NCBI GenBank assembly: GCA_050253255.1
Contig: JBFWJK010000165.1
Coordinates: forward strand, 1-7,381
Reading direction: 5' to 3'
Source: JACKCP01 sp050253255
Lineage (GTDB): Bacteria > Desulfobacterota > Desulfobacteria > Desulfobacterales > JACKCP01
DNA: 7,381 nucleotides
The notes beneath the pieces were generated by a model. The model did not search any database and was not told where the DNA came from. It worked only from the letters and a program-made list of their open reading frames with translations. The position numbers were made by a program, and so were the translations under genes. Of the stretch, positions 1-4,763 are shown piece by piece (the stretch's first letter is position 1; each line of letters starts with the position of its first letter).

Positions 1-162
1 ACTGGTATCTGCGCCATCTGCTGGAAAAACTTCCTGATGCACTTCATGAAGAAGATTATAAAGCTCTTCTTCCTCAATACATTGACAAAAATGTACTGCC
101 GGATATAAATTCTATTTCATAAATTTTTGGGTTTGAATAGTTGGGGTTTATTGAGCGCTTAC
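1..162 (+). mobile_element. IS66-family insertion sequence, right end (left part outside window)
   Basis: The right-hand end of an IS66-type element, recognised from two things. The first 122 bases encode the tail of an IS66 transposase. Forty bases after its stop, the sequence GAGCGCTTAC (153-162) is the reverse complement of GTAAGCGCTC, which resembles the GTAAGC-type termini known for IS66 elements. Placing the end at base 162 makes the next eight bases, ATTCAAAA (163-170), the expected 8-bp target duplication. It also makes the downstream integrase reading frame resume right at the boundary. The left end and the other duplication copy lie outside the window, so the boundary is inferred from family knowledge and not proven. 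Confidence 0.7.
3..122 (+). CDS. IS66 family transposase (TnpC), C-terminal fragment, cut by window edge
   Basis: This open frame enters from the left edge and encodes 39 residues before TAA. It starts WYLRHLLEKLPDALHEEDYK and continues ALLPQYIDKN. The pattern YLRxLLxxLP followed by an acidic stretch and ALLPxx is the typical C-terminal tail of the large IS66 transposase, the DDE-type protein encoded by the third ORF of these elements. The catalytic core is not in the window, so integrity cannot be judged. The stop lies 40 bp from the inferred right terminus, a normal distance for this family. Transposition of this element probably broke the integrase gene that follows. Confidence 0.75.
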   Translation, partial: WYLRHLLEKLPDALHEEDYKALLPQYIDKNVLPDINSIS

Positions 163-1414
163 ATTCAAAAAGTCTGATTATGTTTGCTGAAAAACTGAGA
201 AAAAAGAATCAGACACCAGCACAGATTAATCAGGCAGAGCATGCTGTAAAAATTTATCATTCCGGCATATTTATGGATAATTCTTCAGAAAATTCAGCTT
301 CCTCACAAGGTTTTGAACAGACAGAAAATCTTATTAAAACAGACGGCGGCAATTCAGTTACAGGTTCTTTTAATCAATCTCAGGATATTTCCCATAAAAT
401 TGAGGAAAGTCAGTTTGAGTTACCATGGGATCAGGCTCTTTCAAACCTGAGCAAAGAAATAAAAGTGAGGCATTATTCTCCAAAAACACTTAAATCATAT
501 ACCCTATGGGCTGAAAAGCTTCGTTATTTCACCCGCCAGAAGCATCCTGAAAAACTGGATGCAGAAGATATTAAAAAGTTTCTCACCTTTCTTGCAGTTG
601 AAAGAAAGGTCTCTGCATCTTCACAGAATCAGGCATTTAATGCTCTTTTATTTTTTTCCGTCATGTTCTTCACAAGGAATTCGGCAAACTGGAAGGTGTT
701 GTAAGAGCAAAAAGAAAGCCATATATTCCTGTGGTGCTTTCAAGAGAAGAGGTTTTTAAGGTTATAAAAAATCTCAGATATCCTTATGACCTTGTGGTTA
801 AACTTCTCTATGGATGCGGACTCAGGCTGTCGGAGTGCATGAAGCTGAGGGTTCAGGATTTTAATTTTGATGCAATGATTCTGACTGTTCATGATGGAAA
901 AGGAAAGAAAGACCGTACAGTTCCAATACCCGAAAAACTGGAACATGAGCTCAGGGAGCATGTGAATCTTGTTATAGAAAAGCATGAAAAAGATCTTGAT
1001 TCAGGATATGCAGGGGTTTTTCTGCCTTCTGCTGTTGAACGCAAGTATCCGGGTGCAGCAAAGGAACTTTCATGGCAGTGGTTTTTCCCTTCAAAAGAAC
1101 TTACCCTTGTACCGGATTCTAAAGAGTTAAGGAGATATCATCTTCACGAAACCCATGTACAAAAGGCTATTAAGATGGGAGTAAGAAAGTCTAAACTTAT
1201 AAAACGTGCCTCTGCCCACACTTTCCGTCATTCATTTGCAAGTCATCTTCTGGCTGCAAATGTAGATTTGCGGACCATACAGGAGCTTCTCGGTCACAGC
1301 AATATACATACTACAATGATTTATACACACACAGTTCAGTCCACAACTGTCAGGGAAAAGAAAAGTCCTCTTGATTTTGATGACAGTGTTTTCAAGTCTT
1401 TGAAGTATTCTTAA
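163..1414 (+). pseudogene. Integron-type tyrosine recombinase (IntI-like), 5'-truncated and frameshifted
   Basis: A DNA integrase relic in two frames. Frame one (to 704) carries the end of an N-terminal helical region (FAEKLRKKNQTPAQ), a Ser/Asn-rich linker, then the core-binding domain starting near PWDQALSNLSKEIK. Frame two (about 656-1414) continues with FFRHVLHKEFGKLEGVVRAK and the full catalytic domain. The joint is a -1 shift in a run of seven T (651-657); reading base 656 twice restores the family pattern ALLFFFRHVL. All catalytic residues are present: Arg in GLRLSE (codon 824), Lys in DGKGKKDR, HTFRH (1217-1231), the second His in LLGHS, and Tyr in MIYTH (codon 1322). The extra segment AVERKYPGAAKELSWQWFFP matches the insertion that separates integron integrases (IntI) from XerC/D. 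The 5' end is replaced by the IS66 terminus at 162; a TTG at 141 would be an artificial start inside the IS. No attI site or cassette array is visible. Confidence 0.8.
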
Positions 1415-1438
1415 TTTATAAAGCCCAGTCAAATCTGT

Positions 1439-1457
1439 ATTAAACACTCAATTCAGG
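1439..1457 (+). repeat. Copy A of terminal repeat motif (AAACRCTCAATTCAGG)
   Basis: TATTAAACACTCAATTCAGG (1438-1457) matches TATGAAACGCTCAATTCAGG (2487-2506), the right end of the palindromic element at 2309-2507, at 18 of 20 bases. No inverted partner was found between here and the left edge of the window. It is therefore probably a solitary end left by a deleted or rearranged copy of that element. A degenerate gene fragment begins right beside it. Confidence 0.55.
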
Positions 1458-1461
1458 CTAA

Positions 1462-1542
1462 AGCAAAAAAGCAACCCATGTAGCTGAACTTATTGAAAAA
1501 ATTCCTGATGCTCTGGTAAGGATCTTGGACGGTAAATTTTAA
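1462..1542 (+). pseudogene. Unidentified gene 3' remnant (26 codons, no start)
   Basis: An open stretch with no start codon encodes a short, protein-like tail: SKKATHVAELIEKI, then PDALVRILDGKF, then TAA. An in-frame stop lies immediately upstream (1459-1461), and the frame begins five bases after the solitary repeat end. That suggests the 5' part of a gene was lost together with a mobile unit. The amphipathic composition looks coding, but I do not recognise the family. It could also be a chance open frame. Confidence 0.25.
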
Positions 1543-1561
1543 AAATTTAATCTCGTTTAAT

Positions 1562-1832
1562 TCAGTAGTCAGGTTTCCTTTTATTATGTGCAACAGCAAT
1601 AATTCTTATGTGGTCTGGTTCTATGGTATAGATAATATTGAATGGAAACTTTGGAAGAAGATATGTTCTAAAGGGTTTTTTGATAATTCTGTATGTAAAA
1701 GGATATTGTCTTTACTGCTATTTTTACTGACTGATTGAATTTTTGTCCAAGTCCGGGTTCTGATTTTTCATAAAACTTAACAGCCTCTAAAAATTCTTTA
1801 CGTGCATCAGTATCAAAAATTACAGGTATCAT
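1562..1832 (-). pseudogene. ParE/RelE-superfamily toxin, frameshifted
   Basis: The minus strand starts at ATG (1832-1830) with MIPVIFDTDARKEFLEAVKF, then YEKSEPGLGQKF...AVKTI, the N-terminal helices of a ParE/RelE-type toxin. This frame runs to a premature TAG at 1670-1668 (54 codons). A different frame from about 1708 to the TGA at 1564-1562 gives the rest: YRIIKKPFRTYLLPKFPF, NIIYTIEPDHIRIIAVAHNK, RKPDY. This is the beta-sheet core and typical RxP C-terminus of the family. The two parts together give about 91 residues, close to the usual size, so the lesion is a small indel near 1703-1712. The ATG overlaps the antitoxin stop by one base (TAATG), the normal coupled arrangement. ParE toxins are known to poison DNA gyrase; the substrate of this one cannot be told. 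It is presumably inactive. Confidence 0.75.
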
Positions 1833-2059
1833 TATTTGATTTTTTCAGCTTCTTCAAAAACTTTTTCAGCCGATACGCCTTTTCTTTTGCCATTTTTATA
1901 TTCTTTATATCTTTTTTCTGCTTCAATAATCCATTCAGCTTCATTATCAGTAAAAGAATCTTCGTTAAGAGAACTGAGCAGCCTGTCAGCAAGAAAAGCT
2001 CTTTCCTGTGCCGGCAGTGTAAGAACCTGATTTTCAATTTGTTTTAAAAGTTCAGACAT
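1832..2059 (-). CDS. Addiction module antitoxin, PF09720 family (TIGR02574-like)
   Basis: A complete 75-residue protein. The N-terminal helix region (IENQVLTLPAQERAFLADRL, residues 8-27) and the later EAEWIIEAEKRYKEYKNGK followed by VSAEKVFEE are the hallmark of the short PF09720 addiction-module antitoxins. These pair with ParE/RelE-like toxins. The family arrangement is N-terminal helices, an acidic middle, and a C-terminal part that wraps the toxin. The gene starts at ATG 2059 with a GGGA ribosome-binding site about seven bases upstream. It is preceded by a sigma-70-like promoter and overlaps the toxin gene by one base. The antitoxin frame is intact although its toxin partner is broken, so it may now act only as a repressor or as an anti-addiction antitoxin. 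Confidence 0.85.
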   Translation of the reverse strand: MSELLKQIENQVLTLPAQERAFLADRLLSSLNEDSFTDNEAEWIIEAEKRYKEYKNGKRKGVSAEKVFEEAEKIK

Positions 2060-2086
2060 ATTTTTTCCCTTTATTTATTTTAATAT

Positions 2087-2173
2087 TTAATTGTAAAGGT
2101 TAGTTCTTTGATTATCAAGTTTTTTGGCAATATTTGCTGCCTGTTTGCTGAACCAATACGCCCTTTTTTTTAT
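2087..2173 (-). other. Possible decayed coding fragment overlapping the antitoxin promoter
   Basis: The minus strand has an open stretch without a start codon that reads IKKRAYWFSKQAANIAKKLD, then NQRTNLYN, then TAA at 2089-2087. An in-frame stop lies just upstream at 2176-2174. The peptide looks protein-like (a helix rich in Ala, Lys and Gln), but no family is recognised. It may be the tail of a lost gene. The antitoxin promoter sits inside it. The rest of 2060-2193 shows nothing else that can be supported. Confidence 0.2.
2090..2118 (-). promoter_or_regulatory. Sigma-70 promoter of the antitoxin-toxin pair, with overlapping palindrome
   Basis: On the minus strand, TTGATA (2118-2113) and TACAAT (2095-2090) are separated by exactly 17 bases. 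Each differs from the consensus hexamer at one or two positions. The predicted transcript starts near 2083, giving a leader of about 24 bases before the antitoxin ATG at 2059. The -35 lies in a perfect palindrome, TTGATAATCAA (2118-2108), a plausible operator for antitoxin autoregulation. Antitoxin binding there is inference. Confidence 0.6.
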
Positions 2174-2193
2174 TTATGCGTGAGATTCAGAAT

Positions 2194-2304
2194 TTAATCC
2201 TCAAAATACTCAAAGTATCTTGCGGTTAAATTTTTCATATTCCCTGAACTGAACAAAAAATTCTTATTTTCGGCCAATGACTGCTTATAAAATTCTGTTT
2301 TCAT
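2194..2304 (-). CDS. Small hypothetical ORF, 36 aa
   Basis: Begins at ATG 2304 and ends at TAA 2196-2194, encoding MKTEFYKQSLAENKNFLFSS followed by GNMKNLTARYFEYFED. An AGG five bases before the ATG could serve as a weak ribosome-binding site. That AGG belongs to the left end of the palindromic element (2309-2507), so any expression would probably be driven from the element. No signal peptide, membrane segment or known family was recognised. It may be the start of a truncated gene or a chance frame; confidence is low. Confidence 0.22.
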   Translation of the reverse strand: MKTEFYKQSLAENKNFLFSSGNMKNLTARYFEYFED

Positions 2305-2308
2305 TAAT

Positions 2309-2507
2309 ACCTGAGTTGAGCGATTTTCAAGTTTGCTGCATATACAAGGCAAATTGTATCAGGCTATACTTTTGCTATGCGTGATGCAATTTAACGCAGT
2401 AGATGCGGCAAAATTGAAAAGCCCGCAGGGTTTCATGTTTTTAAATACAATAAGCGTAATTTATTGAAAATTTATTAATTTAAAAATATGAAACGCTCAA
2501 TTCAGGT
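2309..2507. repeat. Palindromic MITE-like element, ~199 bp, branched fold
   Basis: Bounded by inverted copies of ACCTGARTTGAGCG: the left copy is 2309-2322 and the right copy is the reverse complement at 2494-2507, with one mismatch in 14. Inside are two further inverted repeats. Arm 1 pairs 2322-2341 (GATTTTCAAGTTTGCTGCAT) with 2403-2422 at 17 of 20 positions, and has an inner stem of 2351-2360 with 2383-2392. Arm 2 pairs 2430-2446 with 2478-2494 at 16 of 17 positions. The single strand would fold as a stem with two hairpin arms. No protein is encoded. TA lies just outside CCTGA on both sides, which would suit a Tc1/IS630-type target, though this is tentative. It is probably a non-autonomous mobile unit. 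A structured RNA is the alternative. Confidence 0.6.
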
Positions 2508-2530
2508 AATAGTCTTTTATTGAAAAGGAA

Positions 2531-2724
2531 ATGAAGCTCTTGACAGAACAAACAGAAAAAAATTATGAAAACTCTTTTAATTCTTCTGTGGAAGATGCAT
2601 GGATAAAAGAAGCTGAAAAACGCTGCAATGATTTAAAAATTGGAAAGGCCGGCTTGTACCAGGAGAAGAAGTATTTGAAAAAATAAAAAACAGGTTTGAA
2701 AATGGCCGGTCTTTAACAGAATAA
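2531..2724 (+). pseudogene. Second PF09720-type antitoxin, truncated and frameshifted
   Basis: From ATG 2531 the frame reads through SSVEDAWIKEAEKRCNDLKI and GKAGL and ends at TAA 2684-2686. The family pattern resumes in another frame from 2650: RLVPGEEVFEKIKNRFENGR and SLTE, ending at TAA 2722-2724. One missing base near 2648-2650 explains the break. The peptide parallels the intact antitoxin at 1832-2059 (EAEKR...K.GK....EEVFE). The usual N-terminal helix LPxxERxxLAxxLL is absent, so the 5' part is also lost, possibly with the insertion of the adjacent palindromic element. No toxin gene follows, so this is an orphan relic. Confidence 0.6.
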
Positions 2725-2794
2725 AGTATAAATTGTGACTGGCCGTTAACCGGACTTTTTCGTTCAGAATATAAAAAGGACAAAAATTTAATAC

Positions 2795-4516
2795 ATGAGT
2801 TTTATAAAAGAAAATCAGCTTGTTTTTGAAAATTCAAGCGACTCCATAATCGTTCTTCAGGACGGCCTTTTAAAATATATAAATTCAAACGGATTTAAAA
2901 TAATCGGGTATGAACCTGAAGAAATAATAAATCATCGATTCAGTGAATTTGTTTTTGAAGAAGATATTTCACTTGTTGAATCAAGGTATAAAAAAAGACT
3001 TAACAATGAACCAATTCCTCAGGTTTATCCTTTCAGGCTTGTGACAAAAAACGGGGAAAATGTCTGGTTTGAAATCCATGCAATAGAAATAATGTGGGAG
3101 GAAAGACCGGCTCACCTTGTTTTTTTCAACAATATAAATAAGAGAAAGCTTGCGGAAGAAGCTTTAAGCAAAAGAGAATCACAGATAAGAGCTGTTTTGA
3201 ATGCAGTTCCTGACATGCTTTTTCAGGTAAGAAAAGACGGAACCATTTCAAGTTTTCGTCCTGCCAAGGTTTTAAAAACAGAGTATCCGGATGATTTTAC
3301 AGGCAAGCACATAGCAGAAATTATTCCTGCAGAGCTTTTTGATGAATGTCTCAATAAGATAACAGAAGCATTTAACACAAAAGAGGTTGCTGTATTCGAG
3401 TTTCCTGTTGAAAATCTTGGAAGAAAAAGATTTTTTGAATCAAGAATTGTGGCATACAGCCATGAAGAAGTCCTGGCTTTAATAAGGGATATTACAAAAA
3501 GAAAGCTTAAGGAGGAAGCCTTAGAAAAAAATCAGGAATTTTTGCAGAAGGAACTTAAAAGGCTTAAGTCAAGCATTAAGGGAAGAAATCCCTTTGATGG
3601 AATAGTGGGACGCAGTAAAAAAATGCTCGATGTTTTTGATGAAATCTTAAAGGCTTCATCAGGTTCTGCCCATGTTATAATCCACGGCGAATCAGGTACC
3701 GGAAAGGAACTTGTTGCCCGTGCGGTTCATGATCTTAGCGACAGATGTTCCAGGGCTTTTGTTCCGGTAAACTGCGGAGCAATTCCGGAAAATCTTCTTG
3801 AAAGTGAGTTCTTCGGATACAGAAAAGGAGCTTTTACAGGAGCTTTGTCAGATAAAAAAGGGTTTATGGAGCTTGCAGACTCAGGAACCCTTTTTATGGA
3901 TGAAATAGGAGAAATAAACCTTAATATGCAGGTCAAGCTTCTTCGGGCAATTGAAGGAGGAGGATTTATTCCGGTTGGAGGAAATGAAGTTATTACACCG
4001 GATATAAGAATCATTGGAGCAACCAATAAAAACCCCTTTGACCTTGTAAAACAAAAACTTTTAAGGGAAGATTTCTTTTACAGAATAAACATAATTCAGA
4101 TAAACCTCCCACCTCTGAGAGACCGCCTTGAGGATCTTCCTCTTCTTGTTTATCATTTTCTTGAAAAATTCGGAAAGGGGGCAAACTTCCCATCCATTCC
4201 TTCGGCGGTAATGGACAGGCTCATGTCCCATTCCTGGCCCGGAAATATAAGAGAGCTCCAAAATGCAGTGCACAGATATGTAACCATGGGAAAAATAGAG
4301 CTTCCTACAATGGAAGTTCTTTCTGAGACAGAAGAGGACTTTTTTGACGAGCCAGGCGCAGGAACCGATTTAAAGAATGCTTTAAAGAATTTTGAAAAAA
4401 GGCATATTTTAAAAGTTCTGGAATCGAATAAATGGCAGAAAGGCAGAACCGCATCTCTTCTTGGAGTTCACAGAAAAACCCTTTTCAGAAAACTGAAAGA
4501 GCTTGGAATAGAATAG
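2795..4516 (+). CDS. PAS-domain sigma-54-dependent transcriptional activator (bEBP)
   Basis: A cytoplasmic, 573-residue sigma-54 activator. An N-terminal PAS domain (about residues 8-118, FENSSDSIIVLQDG to FFNNINKRK) is followed by a second PAS-like domain (about 125-238, ending ALIRDITKRK) and a charged coiled-coil linker (239-262). The AAA+ domain starts near GIVGRSKKM (about 270). It has Walker A GESGTGKE (298-305), the sigma-54-contacting loop GAFTGA (345-350), Walker B LFMDEIGE with D369, and the arginine segment EDFFYRINIIQINLPPLRDR. A Fis-type helix-turn-helix ends the protein (GRTASLLGVHRKTLFRKLKE). No phosphoacceptor receiver domain is present, so the PAS domains, not a kinase, probably provide the signal. 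All key motifs are intact. ATG 2795 is the first start after an in-frame stop; AAAGGA lies a rather long 14 bases upstream. Its targets are probably the palindromes just downstream and the CoA-transferase gene. Confidence 0.93.
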   Translation: MSFIKENQLVFENSSDSIIVLQDGLLKYINSNGFKIIGYEPEEIINHRFSEFVFEEDISLVESRYKKRLNNEPIPQVYPFRLVTKNGENVWFEIHAIEIMWEERPAHLVFFNNINKRKLAEEALSKRESQIRAVLNAVPDMLFQVRKDGTISSFRPAKVLKTEYPDDFTGKHIAEIIPAELFDECLNKITEAFNTKEVAVFEFPVENLGRKRFFESRIVAYSHEEVLALIRDITKRKLKEEALEKNQEFLQKELKRLKSSIKGRNPFDGIVGRSKKMLDVFDEILKASSGSAHVIIHGESGTGKELVARAVHDLSDRCSRAFVPVNCGAIPENLLESEFFGYRKGAFTGALSDKKGFMELADSGTLFMDEIGEINLNMQVKLLRAIEGGGFIPVGGNEVITPDIRIIGATNKNPFDLVKQKLLREDFFYRINIIQINLPPLRDRLEDLPLLVYHFLEKFGKGANFPSIPSAVMDRLMSHSWPGNIRELQNAVHRYVTMGKIELPTMEVLSETEEDFFDEPGAGTDLKNALKNFEKRHILKVLESNKWQKGRTASLLGVHRKTLFRKLKELGIE

Positions 4517-4524
4517 TCTAAAAC

Positions 4525-4542
4525 TGTGGCATTTTTGTCTCA
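4525..4542. promoter_or_regulatory. Candidate upstream activator site 1 (imperfect palindrome)
   Basis: TGTGGCATTTTTGTCTCA, eight bases after the activator's stop codon, matches the core of the perfect palindrome at 4592-4615 in 14 of 18 positions, with the left half-site TGTGGCA exact. The centre-to-centre distance between the two is 70 bp. It is read as a second, weaker binding site for the neighbouring sigma-54 activator; this is inference. Confidence 0.45.
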
Positions 4543-4591
4543 AACATATTTAATCTCTTCTTTTTAACCCTTTTCAATATAAATCTGTTTA

Positions 4592-4615
4592 TTTTGTGGC
4601 AAATTTGCCACAAAA
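4592..4615. promoter_or_regulatory. Candidate upstream activator site 2 (perfect 24-bp palindrome)
   Basis: The half-site TTTTGTGGCAAA is followed at once by its exact reverse complement, giving a perfect 12+12 palindrome. It is centred about 113 bp upstream of the predicted transcription start, in the usual range for enhancer sites of sigma-54 activators, whose Fis-type helix-turn-helix dimers bind such palindromes. TGT and ACA are 12 bases apart, unlike the TGT-N10-ACA site of NifA. The sequence could also form a hairpin, and T-rich tracts follow from 4621, so a secondary role as terminator of the activator gene is possible. However, an AGCGGG gap separates the stem from those tracts. Confidence 0.6.
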
Positions 4616-4690
4616 GCGGGTTTTTTATTTTTTTCTTATTTTAATTTTAAAATCTATAAATTTCAGTGTGTTAGCTCATGTTCCAAATGA

Positions 4691-4706
4691 TGGCATATCC
4701 TTTGCT
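4691..4706 (+). promoter_or_regulatory. Sigma-54 (-24/-12) promoter of the CoA-transferase gene
   Basis: TGGCAT at 4691-4696 and TTGCT at 4702-4706 match the consensus TGGCAC-N5-TTGCW. The first G of GG and the G of GC are exactly 12 bases apart, the spacing required by sigma-54 RNA polymerase. The predicted start of transcription is near 4717, giving a leader of about 47 bases to the start codon at 4764. With a sigma-54 activator gene and palindromic sites directly upstream, the assignment is well supported by context. Confidence 0.75.
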
Positions 4707-4763
4707 GTATACATATCCTTGTGAAAAGAAAAATTAAAACCTTAAGGTATGAAAGGATATGAA

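Noticed and set aside
141..179. TTG at 141 as the true integrase start
   Set aside because: It lies within the inferred IS66 terminus directly after an in-frame stop, so it is not the ancestral start.
651..657. Programmed -1 frameshift in the integrase
   Set aside because: The run A TTT TTT is not a proper XXXYYYZ slippery heptamer, and the gene is already broken at its 5' end by IS66.
1533..1549. TAAATTTT-A-AAAATTTA palindrome downstream of the toxin relic
   Set aside because: Contains only A and T with a one-base loop. This is expected by chance in AT-rich DNA and too weak for a terminator.
2124..2138. Possible sigma-54 promoter TTGGCAATATTTGCTG
   Set aside because: GG and GC are 10 bases apart instead of 12, which sigma-54 does not tolerate, and no gene follows on the plus strand.
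2310..2507. attC-like heptamers (GTTGAGC, GCTCAAT) in the palindromic element near an integron integrase
   Set aside because: GTTRRRY lies on the left and the RYYYAAC-like heptamer on the right, the reverse of attC order. The right one also has a mismatch (T for C), and the unit is longer and branched.
2706..2765. Terminator between the second antitoxin relic and the activator gene (GGCCGGTC...GACTGGCC, then CCGGACTTTTT)
   Set aside because: Several overlapping GGCC/CCGG pairings are possible, but each needs a bulge or a long loop and none ends directly in the T-run. Too ambiguous to annotate.
3727..4273. Minus-strand open frames within the activator gene
   Set aside because: They overlap the conserved AAA+ coding sequence, have no recognisable domains and are shadows of its codon pattern.
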